From NCBI GenBank assembly GCA_015680905.1, contig CM027381.1, positions 60,330,501 to 60,394,500 of the forward strand: DNA of 64,000 nucleotides, in the 5' to 3' direction. Position numbers and translations under genes: made by a program. A model generated the notes under the pieces. It was given only the letters and a program-made list of their open reading frames with translations, searched no databases and was not told the DNA's origin. The stretch is from Coptis chinensis. Its lineage: Eukaryota > Streptophyta > Magnoliopsida > Ranunculales > Ranunculaceae. Shown here in pieces: positions 22,080 to 32,813 of the stretch (position 1 is the stretch's first letter; each line of letters starts with the position of its first letter).

Positions 22080-23155
22080 CTAATCGAAAGCATCTGGTTT
22101 CTTCTTTATCATCCTACGAAAGGGATGCCAAGTAAATGAACGTGAGAAAATTGATGGTTGTGGAAGATATGTAGGATGTGGATAATTTTGAGAAGGAAAA
22201 AATGGAAAAAATGAAAAAGTGTCAGGTGGCTTGTCCTTGGGTGTTACTTCCTCACCAGTTGGTTTTAGATAGTTATGAAGCATAGGAGAAACGCCAAGGT
22301 CAAGTACAAACTCAATGGTTCTTTGAAAAGGTAGAGCGCGAGGAACATTCGTGATGGAAGGTGAATAAGTGACATGAGGATGTGAGGTGGGTGAATGGTG
22401 TTCAACTAGTGTTCTTAGGTCTATATCATCAGAGGCCTTGAGATATGCAAGACATTCCTCAATAGGTGGGTAAGAAGAATCACTGGGATAGAGGGCGAAA
22501 AATTCTTCTTCCATCATGGCGTCAGGAGATGAATGGATGTCAATAGGAGAGAACTCGTGAGGCAGCAAAGAAGGATTGCAAAAGAGTTGAAGGAAATCCT
22601 CCTTGATGTTATCTACGTCTAGGGAGTAGAAATTGTGATCCTTGTCTTCTTCCATAAGAGGGGTATCTACTAGTGTGGGGACTAAAGTGTCAGCTGCACT
22701 AATGTGAGGTACAAAACTCTCAATGGACTTCACTTCCCCTTCTACAGGCAAACCTAGCTGTCCCTGTTTTTGTTTAAACATGTTAACTTCTACAAAAAGA
22801 TTTCCAAAAGAAAGAGTCATTGAGCCATCCCTACAATTGATTTGGGCATTGGCAGTTGCCAAGAAAGGACGGCCTAAGATGATGGGAATGGAATCATGAG
22901 CAACTTCTGTGTCAAGAATAACAAAGTCGACTGGATAGTAAAAATCCTGAACTTTAACGAGAATATTTTCAACTACACCCTTGGGATACTTAATAGAACG
23001 ATCGGCTAATTGCAAAGTCATTTTGGTTGGTTGAAGTTTTGTTAGACCTAGTTGTTTATATAAATAAAAAGGGAGTAAGTTAACACTCGCCCCCAGGTCT
23101 AATAAAGTAGTTGTTATGAAGGTATCACCTAAGATGCATTGTACAGTAGGACGAC
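22080..23155 (-). pseudogene. N1 protease and C-terminal tail; no RT follows
   Basis: Retropepsin that processes Gag. The minus strand carries the active-site block LLDLGASVNLLPFYLY (about 23100-23050), then MTLQLADRSIKYPKGVVENI (from 23021) and the flap/ILGRPFLATANAQINC region. Instead of leading into RT, the frame runs through an acidic, Pro/Ser-rich tail and ends at 22080 after NYPHPTYLPQPSIF and MIKKKPDAFD. N2 ends in a related tail, so loss of pol is shared, not a local break. A small deletion near 23155 disrupts the join to upstream sequence. Confidence 0.85.
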
Positions 23156-23195
23156 CTTAACAATTCCGTTATGTTCAGATAAAGAGGGATATTGT

Positions 23196-25097
23196 TCACT
23201 TAAGAATGCTTCGTGAGGTATGTTGGTTTTCCTCTTCTTGGTGCACAACTATTTGAAACTTAGTGTGTCCAGGTAGACTTTTTATAGCTTCTAGAAAATG
23301 TAGGTTTATAGTCAAATTTTTAAACACTTCCCTAATCTCATCAAAATTCTCGTCCTTTTTAAACACAACTAGTCTTTGGGGATATAGTGCTTTATCGCTA
23401 TTTTTAGCAGAAGGGATAAAAGTATTATTAGTCTTTGCTTTATCTCTAGCCGTTTTCCATCTAGGTGTCCATATTGGAACCTTTACAAGTATAGGGTCTT
23501 CACTTTCTATTATTGGGTCTTGTAATGTTTTCCCTTTTGGTTTTGGTTTAACTGGTACTTCTACAGTTATAGGGTCTTCAGTTTCTATTATAGTATTTGG
23601 TATGGTATCATTTTTAGTTTGCGGGTAATCTTTAGGCATAGTCACTTGGTTATCAACTACTCGCCCTGAAGGAAGGGTAGTGACTGCCTGTAGGTCCCCT
23701 TGATTTATATTACCATTACAGTAAATACTATTTATTTCAAAGGCGGTGTTTGTTGACTTAGGATTAGGCACTACTTGACTTGGAAACACGCCGGTTTGGT
23801 TATTATTTTGGTTAGAAGACATGTCAATAACATTTTGGCACAAAGACTGCATCATTTGCATCGTTTGTTTCATCATATTAGAGTTTTGATCATGCTGATC
23901 TTTCATCAAGTTGGAGTTTTGTTGCATAATTTGATTTTGTTTCTCCAACAAGGTCACTACTACTTTGTCTGTAGATGGTTGTATTGGAATTAAAGTTTGT
24001 TGAGCGTTCATGTCTTGATGTTGATAGTTCTGGGTTATGGGTATTAAACCTCTATTCTTGTCACCTAAGTTCCCTTGTCCTTGATGTTGAGTTAACTGGT
24101 TGAAGTGTGATGGTTGTGGTGGTGTTTGTGCATAGACAAGAGGACAATAGAAGTCGGAATGCTCAAGACTACAACAAACATTACAACGAGTAGAGTTAAT
24201 GTTCATGACTGGAGTGGGTTGTTGTTGAATAGAGATGGCATCTACCTTTTTAGTGAGGGCATCGATAAGAGTTTTAAGCTCGGGATCATATTTAACCTCA
24301 AGAGAAGAAGGAGAGGAGCGGGAGGAATCGTTACCTCCCTAATTGTTGTTCTTCTTAGATTGATCTTCTAAGAATTTATAAGCCTCCAAGGCTCCTTTAC
24401 TAAGAAAACTACCCCCAGTCATGATATCTAGAACCTCCTTATGATAATGTGAAAGCCCCTTGAAGAAAGCATGAACAAGCGTGTCTTTCGCAAGATTATG
24501 ATGTGGGCATTCAATGAGAAGATCAGTGAAACGATTCCAGGCCTCTGAAAAGGATTCATGAGGATTCTGGCTGAAGAAATGAATCTTGTGAAGCATTTCA
24601 TCTGTCTTCAGTGGTGGGTAAAACTGTTCCATGAACAATTGAACAAGTTGAGCCCATTAGTCCACAGAGTTTGGCGTTTGGGCAGTTAACCAAGACGCCG
24701 CCTTATCGGCTAAGGTGAAAGGAAATACCCTCAGTTTAATTTGTTCCGCACCAACTGTGGGATGGTGGAATGCTGTTAGGACTTGTTCAATCCTATGCAT
24801 GTGCTGATAAGGTTTTTCATGGTCTAAACCATGAAAAACGGGTAACAAATTAAAAATATTTGGGGGGATTCGGAAATCCCCCACTGGGTCTACTAGAACG
24901 ATGCAAGATTTGGGGCTATCGCTCAAGGCTTTGTAGAAGTCAGAGAGAGGAGTCTCTCTTTCTTCATCCATTATATCAGGTGGTGTGTGTGGAATAGTAG
25001 CTAGAGGTGTAATGGGTGGTATACTAGATAGACGTGTTTGTCGATGTTGCCGTGTAATTACGTTAGTTGTTTTTCTTCGACCAGACCTTAATCTCAT
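23196..25097 (-). pseudogene. N1 gag, broken
   Basis: Starts at ATG 25097 with MRLRSGRRKTTNVITRQH. The N-terminal part includes FRIPPNIFNLLPVFHGLDHE and ends at a stop near 24657. The capsid-like domain continues at 24638-24339 (EQFYPPLKTDEMLHKIHFFS, FTDLLIECPHHNL). From 24206 a complete zinc knuckle CNVCCSLEHSDFYC (CX2CX4HX4C) precedes a Gln/Asn/Met-rich region. The last part (IREVFKNLTINLHFLEAIKS) adjoins protease. Stops near 24657 and 24339 and a shift separate the blocks. Athila-type gag by capsid wording; also homologous to N2 and N3. Confidence 0.85.
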
Positions 25098-25585
25098 GCA
25101 AGACTAAGTCGAACTTAACTAAACATGCAACACTCCAAACAATTATGATATACTAGTAGAAACCTCTAACTGGAGATACGAGGTGTGGAAGAAAGGAATA
25201 CATGATTACGTCCTTGCTTCGCTTATGAATAGCGTCTTGTTTACGGGTGTTCAGTGTATATAACAAGCTAGAACACTGAAAAACTTGAAAAATCGACGTT
25301 CGAAACAAACATGTGGAAATCCGGCAAAATTCAGCTTAGGGCGCGGGTGCGCTCAGTGTAAACTTCGAGTTCACGAGTGTTTGAGCTGGTCGCGCTTCGG
25401 CTTCCAAGAACTTTAGCGCAGTGCAATTTTTTTTTTTTTTTTTTTTTCCGAGGAAGTTTAATGCTGAAAAAGACAACCACAGTTAGAATCGAACAAGGGT
25501 GGGTGGGTGAAATGGGGGATTGCCCCTTGGATTCAAGCAATTGAATTCTTGTCCTGAACGACATTAAGATGGCAGCGGCGCCATT
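25098..25585 (-). other. N1 leader with GCGC-rich island
   Basis: Untranslated leader between LTR and gag. A GC-rich patch with repeated GCGC (25330-25420, for example GGGCGCGGGTGCGCTC) stands out from A/T-rich neighbours and recurs in N2 and N3. T18 at 25430-25447. No gene. Confidence 0.6.
25566..25583 (-). other. N1 primer-binding site, tRNA-Asp type
   Basis: On the minus strand TGGCGCCGCTGCCATCTT, two bases inside the LTR end ATCA. The first 13 bases match the complement of the plant tRNA-Asp 3' end except one. The same 18 bases occur in N2 and N3. Confidence 0.85.
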
Positions 25586-26655
25586 TGATAACCGTAAAAT
25601 ACATAATCCTAAATATTAATGTTAACAACACTAATACGTAATCCTACCGTTCTTACGTTTTAATCAATTCTTCTTACTCTCAAAACATAATCATGCAATA
25701 TAATGAGTAAGGATTTGTTCCACTCTTAACTGTCTAGACTTAAATTGAATTCAACTAATCAAACCCAAAAGGAACAATGGTGAGAGTAATGATTTGATGT
25801 GAAATTTCTATACTACCATTCCCAACACAAGAACAATAATAAGAACATGTCATTATGGAATAAGTAATTAACTTTATAAATCTAATAGAACAATAAGAAC
25901 AAGATATGATTGAATGAATAACAACTACTTATTAATCTAATGAACAATAAAAACAATGATTCAATACTCAAGAAATAAACTAATTAATTAATGTAAAACT
26001 AAATAATGTAAAACTAGATCTGGATCTAAAAACTAATCTCTAATGGCTACTTTCTACCTAACCTAATTTAACTACCTAACTTCCCTTTTTAACAAAGAGT
26101 CAAACTTTTGTTTTTATACTTTTAGATCCAAAAATCGTGCATGGGCTTGGAGCCATGTTTTGGGCCTGAAAATCGGGCCCAAAACCCAATTTCTTTAGTC
26201 CAAAATGGGCTCTTCAGCTACAGTTGGCTTCGACAGATATTTCATCCACTTTTTCTCGTCTGATTGGATTAAGGCTTAGACCATTGGAAAGCTCTTTCCG
26301 AGCCGGTCGTTTTGACATAAGATGCTCCCAATTCTGAGGTCTGAGTCCAAAGATACGGCCTTCGAAAGTTCTGCTGACTTGTGCACTATTTCTGCCCGTG
26401 TTGACTTTTCAGCTTTTGATCGGGCTTTACGAAGGCTTTGTCTCCTTGAATCTTGGCCAATATTCACAGAACTCCTTAGCAACCAACCTTTGCTCCTTTA
26501 TCTCGCTAAAGTGGCACATTTCTGCACATAATGGACTTTGAAGCCTGGAATGCATAAAAACACGTAATCAGTATTAACTCTTAATTATTACTCACATAAT
26601 TGGTCTAAAAGTATGATGGTTAAGGGGTTAAAACTACAGTTTTAGGCTCTTATCA
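25586..26655 (-). mobile_element. N1 5' LTR, minus orientation
   Basis: Reads from TGATAAGAGCC (26655) to ACGGTTATCA (25586), 1070 bases, followed internally by two bases and the primer-binding site. It is flanked at its outer end by GTGTT and then G1 sequence (CACCAATTGTTAGTTTGTGG), the continuation of the sequence broken at 852. Confidence 0.9.
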
Positions 26656-26691
26656 GTGTTCACCAATTGTTAGTTTGTGGGATTTACTTCA
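26656..26691 (+). other. G1-B sliver between N1 and the LINE
   Basis: Thirty-six bases of the small post-integrase ORF of G1 (the part encoding CSPIVSLWDLL). GTGTT (26656-26660) is the N1 target duplication; GGGATTTACTTCA (26679-26691) is the left copy of the LINE target duplication. Confidence 0.85.
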
Positions 26692-26965
26692 CCAACTACA
26701 GTTTAAGCCTTAGTCACTAACTTGAATGTTGGAAGACAATGGGGACCAGTTTAGAGGAGACTTGCAGCGAGATAACTTAGGTTGCATTTCTGATCCAGTG
26801 CTCTATTCTCTTTCCCTAAACAGCAAAAAATATTAGGTAGAATCTCCTTATCCATAACCCTTACATGTTTCCTTCTACTTTTGGTAAAATCCTCCATTGT
26901 CAACAGTGTGAGTTCATAAGTGGAAGCAAACAAGTAAAACTCTAGTGTGTCGTGAGATCTATTAG

Positions 26966-28483
26966 ATGGCGACTACACCATTTGGATTCGAGAAAGGCAG
27001 GCATCAGTGCTGCTACTCTAGTGAGACGTCTTTAAGAGTGGAAACTAATCAACAACCAGCGCAGGCTACACGGTCTTATGCCATGGCAGCTCAGACCAAA
27101 GTGGGAAGAGATATTGATAGCGCAACTCTACCTGCACCAGGTTGGCATGGTGAGTTTCCCACTATCAAGCTACCTAAAGCAGAAGTTCAGAAAGGCTTGG
27201 ACTACTGCAAGTTAGCATTGGTGGGCAGAATTGATCTTCAACTTCTGAAGTTTGACAGAGTATGTGAGCTGGTTTCGCAAAAATGGCCAACTAAAGGGGA
27301 GGTAAAAATCACACCCTTAGGAAGAGGCTACCTAATGTTTAAATTTTCAGAGGAGGAAGATTTCAAGCTCATTTGGGGACAAGGCTCTTGGCTTTTTGAC
27401 AAACAGGTGTTGCGCCTCAACAAATGGAGCCCAAATTTCTCTACAGACAAGCAAACTCAGTCTAATGCCTTAGTATGGGTTAAATTCCCTGGGCTAAGCA
27501 TGGAGTATTGGGAGATCAAAACCCTGATGGCTCTGGGCAAAACGGTAGGTAGACCATTGCATATCGATGATACCACAGCAAATAGAACTAATGGGTTCTA
27601 CGCCATGGTCCTTTGTGACATGGATCTATCAAAGCCGGTACCTGAGAGAATCTGGGTGGAAGTAGAGGACTCTGACATCCAGTTCTGGCAAAAAGTGGAA
27701 GTAAAAAAGATGCCCAAATTTTGTTCCCATTGTAAGGGCATTGGGCATCTCGTCTCGGAGTGCAGACACCTTAAAGTTGCACTGGGTAAAGAGAAAACCA
27801 ACAATACCAATCCACCTGTCCAAGCTCAGGTTCCCAACAAAGGAAAATCAGCTAAGGAGGCGTCAACTCGGGGTGAGGGGGCGGAGTTTACCCAACATAT
27901 CTCAAAAAGCCAGAGGAAAAAACTAAAGAGAAAACAGAGGCAACAAGGAACAAAGGAACATGGTGAGACGTCAGGAGAGCATGAGGAGGTACAAGAAGTT
28001 CATCAGGTGCCTGACTCTGAGAGGGATAACGAACAGCAAGAGACGAATCCGGAACAAGATGAGGATTCTACTGAACTCTTTGAAGATGCACAGCCAGAGC
28101 CACAACATCAGTCTGACGGGGAAGCTTCAGAGGATCTAGATCACCAGGAATCGAGAGTTAACGAAGAGTTAGTAACTGCCATTGTACCTTTTGTCGCAGA
28201 GGTACCGCTAAGGTGTGAAGTGAACATTAGTAACAACTTCAGTACTCTTGATACTGAGGACAACGTTCCCAAGATGCAGGATGAGTTGGTTAGAGAAGCT
28301 GGCCTCGTGTCAGGGAGGTGGGGTGATCAAGTTGAAACTGACCCAGTCCAGCTACCAGTGAAAAGAGGTAGGGGAAGACCAAAAAAGGGGAAGGTACGAG
28401 TTCACAAGCTCGTCCTTTACCGAAAGTACAGGTGCAAAAATCTAAACCAGCCCATTAATGACGCCACTCTATTGGAACATTAG
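26966..28483 (+). CDS. LINE ORF1: RNA-binding protein (DUF4283 and CCHC zinc knuckle)
   Basis: A 505-residue open frame. Residues about 85-230 resemble the DUF4283 domain found in plant LINE ORF1 proteins (LKFDRVCELVSQKWPTKGEV, YLMFKFSEEEDF, ALVWVKFPGLSMEYW). A zinc knuckle CSHCKGIGHLVSEC (CX2CX4HX4C) follows at about residues 252-266. The C-terminal half is charged and low in complexity: a basic stretch (KSQRKKLKRKQRQQ), a long Glu/Asp/Gln stretch, and an AT-hook-like KRGRGRPKKGK near the end. The product should coat the LINE RNA. The frame has no internal stop and overlaps the start of ORF2 by 26 bases in the +1 frame, a usual plant LINE arrangement. Confidence 0.85.
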   Translation: MATTPFGFEKGRHQCCYSSETSLRVETNQQPAQATRSYAMAAQTKVGRDIDSATLPAPGWHGEFPTIKLPKAEVQKGLDYCKLALVGRIDLQLLKFDRVCELVSQKWPTKGEVKITPLGRGYLMFKFSEEEDFKLIWGQGSWLFDKQVLRLNKWSPNFSTDKQTQSNALVWVKFPGLSMEYWEIKTLMALGKTVGRPLHIDDTTANRTNGFYAMVLCDMDLSKPVPERIWVEVEDSDIQFWQKVEVKKMPKFCSHCKGIGHLVSECRHLKVALGKEKTNNTNPPVQAQVPNKGKSAKEASTRGEGAEFTQHISKSQRKKLKRKQRQQGTKEHGETSGEHEEVQEVHQVPDSERDNEQQETNPEQDEDSTELFEDAQPEPQHQSDGEASEDLDHQESRVNEELVTAIVPFVAEVPLRCEVNISNNFSTLDTEDNVPKMQDELVREAGLVSGRWGDQVETDPVQLPVKRGRGRPKKGKVRVHKLVLYRKYRCKNLNQPINDATLLEH

Positions 28484-31400
28484 GGGAGTTATAAAGGATC
28501 AAGCCATGGATAGGATCCGTAGCATGGTGAAAAAATTTCAGTTTGATGTTATTTGTCTGGCGGAACCTTTGGTAAAGCCGAAGACAGATTCAGTTTTGAA
28601 AATGGGGTTGCCTGACTATGATGAGTGCTTCTTCCACAATGATGAAGTCGACAGAACAGGCAACCTTTGGATATTGTATAAGAGAGGACTGCAAATAAAC
28701 CTTGTACACGCCTCACGGCAGCAAATAACGATTGAGGTAGAAGGAGTTGTCATGTCTTTTGTTCATGCCCACAGCCTAATGCTCCACAGAAGACAACTCT
28801 GGGCTGAATTGGTGGCTATGAAGACGGATTTGCCATGGTTGGTTGCAGGCGACTTCAACTGTGTCCTAAGCTACTCAGAGAAAATGGGAGGGAGACTTCC
28901 GATTAGACTGGCAATGGAAGAATTCCACAATATGATCAATGATTGTTGCCTTATGCAAGCCAATTCCCAGGGCCAAACTTTCACTTGGTGTAATAATCAA
29001 GCTGGAGCTGGCAGAATAGTGTCTATGCTTGACCGCGATTCAGTTAACAATGCTTGAACTCAGAATTCATGGGCTGGAGGTATAAAGTGCTCAGCAGAGT
29101 GGCGTCTGATCACTCCCCCCTTTGCGGTGATTTTGTACAGATTCCCAGACCAGGTAACGCTCCTTTTAGATTCAATAAATTTTGGATTTCTCACCCAACC
29201 TTCCTGCAGACTGTCTTCACCAGCTGGAATCAGGCCTTGCATGGAACCCCGATGGTAGTGCTCATGAAAAAGCTTCAAAGACTCAAAAAAGATCTTAAAA
29301 TTTGGAACCTTGAAGTGTTCGGGAATGTCGAAATAAATCTCGCCAAAGCCCAGGAGGAACTGAGTCAGGCTCAACAAGAAGTGGATATGAACTTGGAGGA
29401 TAGCCAAGCAGTGAACCAAGTTATACTTAAAGAAGCCCAACTCTGTCAAGCTATGTCCGACCACCAGCAACTGTGGAGAACTAAAAGCAAAGACAAATGG
29501 GTTGGAGAAGGCGAAAGAAATTCGGCCTACTTTCACTGTGATAAATCTCGATGAGTAAATATGATTCACGAAGTTGCAAACGAGGAAGGGGTGCTAATGT
29601 CTACACAAACTCAAATTCAAGAATATGCGGTGGTGTTTATGATGAATGGATGCAATGCTTTTGTCCCAAACCCCACTTACGAAGAAATTCAACAATGGTG
29701 ATGATGAACCTCGGGGCCGGATGGATTCTCGGGGGCTTCTACCATGGTTGCTGGTCTATTATTAGGATCGATGTGTGTTTTGCTATACAGTCCTTTTTTG
29801 TTGATCCAAGAATCCCACAAGGTTTCAACTCTAACTTCTTGTCACTCATCCCGAAGGAGAGAAACGCGGTCAAACTGATCCATTTCAGGCCAATATGTTT
29901 GAGTAACTTCAACATGAAGATTATTTCTAAGATCCTCCAAGTTAGACTAAATAAGCTCATTGGGGGGATCATATCTCCACAGCAAGCAGGTTTTATCCCA
30001 GGGAGAAGTGTACACTCCAATATAGGGCTTGCATCAGAAATGGTGAATGAGCTGGATATAAACAGATTTGGAGGGAATGTGGTGATAAAGATTGATATCT
30101 CTCAAGCCTTCGATACTCTAAGTTGGGAATTCTTATTTCAAGTTCTCGCCAGATTTGGTTTCCCAATTAGATTCATCAACTGGATTCACTGTATTCTAAA
30201 GTCAGCTAAAATGTCGGTCCTTATCAATGGTGGGCCTTGCGGCTTCTTTTCAGTGGAAAGGGGTCTAAGGCAAGGAGATCCCTTATCACCGCTCCTCTTT
30301 GCATTAGCTGAAGAGGTTCTGAGTAGAAATATCCTAGAATTGAGAAACAAGAGACTGGTAGGATCGATGGTGACTAACAGGGGGCAGATGGGGCCTTCAC
30401 ACCTACTCTTTGCGGACGACATAATCATCTTTGCGAATGGTAAGATCCGAGGGCTGAGACATATTTCAGATTTGCTTTTTAGATACCAACAAACAGCGGG
30501 GCAGTTTCTCAACAAGGCTAAATGCAAGCTCATCTTGGGCGGCATCACACTTGCGCGGAGAAGGGCTATATCTGAGGAGTTTGGCATAGCAGAAGGGGCT
30601 CTTCCAGAGAAATATTTGGGTGTACCGTTGTCGAAAGGAAGAGTTACTAGAGCAGGGGTTCACATACTGCTTGATAAAATCAAATCGAAAATGGCCAATT
30701 GGAGGGGAAGGCTACTGTCCTTTCAAGGGAGAAGCATCATGATCAAGGCAGTGCTTTCCAGTATACCTATACATAACATGGCTTTGTACAAATGGCCAGC
30801 GAGTATCATTAAAGAAGCGGAGCGAGCTATGAGAAACTTCTTGTGGTCAGGGGATTCGAGTAAAAAGATGGCAATCACAGTGAAATGGGAACAGGTTTGT
30901 AAACCAGTTGAGGAAGGAGGCTTGGGGATAAAAAAGCTTAAAGAAATTAACCTTGCCATGTTGATGAAACTTGCCTGGAACTTTAAATGTGGTTCGGATG
31001 AATTTGCAAAGTTCATGCGACTCAAGTACCTAACGACGGATGGAGCCCAAATTGGTTACCACAAGTACTCTTCAATTTGGCCTGGGATTAGGAGAGCCCT
31101 GAATGATATCGATTTCAAGAAGCCAATGGGTAGTGGGGTCAGGCAGTAGGATTGATTTTTGGAGGGACAGATGGGCAGGCACTCGCTCGATCCAGGAAGC
31201 ACTCCATCTTACCAACAAGGAACTCAGAGGCTGCTCCTCTAGAGTAAGCGCTATCATTGGTAACGGTCACATATATTGCCCACCTGCTATCCTGGAGCTG
31301 ATGCAAAAAGCTGGTCTAAGCATTAATGACATGAAGAGGGCTGAGGAGGATACACTAATATGGCTACCTGAGCTAAAGGGTGATTTCTCTACAGCCTCGG

Positions 31401-32464
31401 CTTTTGAAGCTATTAGAAATAAAGGAGTAAGGGTTCATTGGCATGGAGCTGTTTGGAATCGATTTACTCATCCCAAGCTAGCGCTAACGCTTTGGAAACT
31501 TTATAGTGGAAGAGCAAATGACAGATTTAGCAGCCTAAGAAGAAGGGCATCCAGCTAAGCGTCAAAATGTAAGCTATGTGGATAGCAAGAGGAGGACTGA
31601 ACCATCTCTTGTGGCAATGTGATTTTGCCGATAAGACTTGGAATTGGTGGCGGGAAAGTTCAAATTCAGAGCAGAGCTTTAGAAACAAAGCAGAGATGCA
31701 ATAAGTCGGTCCCAACAAGTGAGTCCCTTTCTGAAACAGTTGTGGACGGTGGCAGTTAGTGGTGGCATGGTTGCTATTTGGAAAGTCAGAAATAGGGTGC
31801 ACTTTGAAGGAAGAACTCCCACACTTCAGTATTGTTTCAATCAGATTGAAAAGAGATCCATATTGCGGCTACTCTCTCGACAGATCACACCCATAATTCC
31901 TTACAAGAACTGGAGATTACTCGATCTTGGGGATTGAGCATGAGACCCACAGCAGCCCCGAGGGTCCAGCAGGGCATTTGGTTGCCGCCGGCCTATGGTC
32001 AGATCAAAATTAATACCGATGGTGCTGCTAAAGGTAATCCAGGTCAGGCGGGGTATGGGTCAGCCTTTAGGGATCAGGATGGGAATTTTCTGCTAATTCG
32101 TGGAAAAGGGCTGGGCGAAGCTACAAGTTATTGGGCAGAGAGCATTGGTATCTTGGAAAGTGTGGAAATCGCTATTGAGAAAGGATGGCTGAATGTGTGG
32201 GTGGAATCAGATGCGGCTACTGCGGTTTCTGCTTACACTTCCAATTCAATGCCGTGGCAGATGAAGTACAGATGGCAGAATTGCATGAAGAGACTACATT
32301 TCTTTTATCTCTCTCACATATGGAGGGAAGGGAATACCGTGGCGGATGCCATAGCCAAAAAAGCCTCAAGCCTAGAGAAAGATCAGTTAATTGTTTGTAA
32401 TGAGAAGCCCCCATGGATTCATAAATGGGAGGTGCCTTACCAAACCTTTACTCGATTTGCTTGA
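28458..32464 (+). pseudogene. LINE ORF2: endonuclease-RT-RNase H, several frameshifts
   Basis: ORF2 nicks the target, reverse transcribes from it and removes RNA. APE-type endonuclease: YWNIRG, LAEPLVKP, AGDFNC, and SDHSPL after a frameshift near 29050. The RT core runs about 29800-30800 with RPICLSNFNMK, QQAGFIPGRSVHSNI, IDISQAFDTLSWEFL, GLRQGDPLSPLLFA and intact LLFADDIIIF. A zinc-binding/thumb region follows, with WVVGSGSRIDFWRDRWAG after a shift near 31130. RNase H lies at 31934-32464 with catalytic Asp (INTDGAAKGNPG), Glu (WAESIGI), Asp (VESDAA) and Asp (NTVADAIAKK) present. Shifts or stops near 29050, 29550-29800, 31130 and 31556-31720 inactivate it. The C-terminal RNase H marks a plant L1 lineage. 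Confidence 0.88.
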
Positions 32465-32576
32465 ACCAAGTAGATTAGGGGGAGTGATGTCCTGTTAATG
32501 TACTTGTATAATCCTTTTCTTTAATAGAATTTTTAACTTACTTAGCAAAAAAAAAAAAAAAAGGGATTTACTCCAT

Positions 32577-32813
32577 GTGAACCTTCAAAGGAAGATTATT
32601 TCTATCGCTCGTGTAGGGTTCGGTAAAAGTTCATTTGCGCGTAAGAAGAGAGTGCGTAAGCTAGGTTGGTGTAAGAATTGCCATTCTGAAACTTGTCCTA
32701 GGTTACATCCATTAAGAGAAAATTGTTGGTACAAGGTATACTTTTGTCAATCACCTACTGAGAGAGATCGGAATAATCCCTACAAAGTAAAACCTAGTGG
32801 GTGGGAATACTAG
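32577..32813 (+). CDS. Small Cys-rich post-integrase ORF of G1-B (3' part)
   Basis: A 78-residue open part of the same ORF as 4996-5289; its N-terminal part lies at 26657-26691 on the other side of the LINE. It carries LQRKIISIARVGFGKSSFA, CKNCHSETCPRLHPL, CWYKVYFC and the common end KPSGWEY. Relative to G1-A the reading frame is unbroken and most differences keep it open, so this was probably coding in the parent family. The ATG at 32577 is incidental: translation would have begun before the LINE. No family recognised; an F-box-like start and a Cys-rich end hint at a captured host fragment. Confidence 0.45.
   Translation: MNLQRKIISIARVGFGKSSFARKKRVRKLGWCKNCHSETCPRLHPLRENCWYKVYFCQSPTERDRNNPYKVKPSGWEY

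Larger units (their letters stand above)
26692..32562 (+). mobile_element. Full-length plant L1-type LINE
   Basis: A 5.87-kb non-LTR retrotransposon with 5' UTR (26692-26965), ORF1, ORF2 and a 3' tail of 16 A (32547-32562). Flanked by GGGATTTACTTCA (26679-26691) and GGGATTTACTCCA (32563-32575), a 13-base target duplication with one mismatch. Removing it rejoins the small ORF of G1-B exactly as in G1-A, which confirms both boundaries. Confidence 0.93.

Noticed and set aside
23263-23628. Plus-strand open frame of 121 codons opposite N1 gag
   Set aside because: Antisense shadow of the conserved gag-protease sequence; no motif of its own.
18439-26655. Reading 18439-26655 as one simple N insertion
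   Set aside because: The flanks TCTTT and GTGTT do not match and the two LTRs differ far more than 1-851 and 25586-26655 do; a composite after inversion fits better.
29060-29569. Minus-strand open frame of 169 codons opposite LINE ORF2
   Set aside because: The plus strand encodes the recognisable endonuclease-RT linker with SDHSPL, so this is a shadow.
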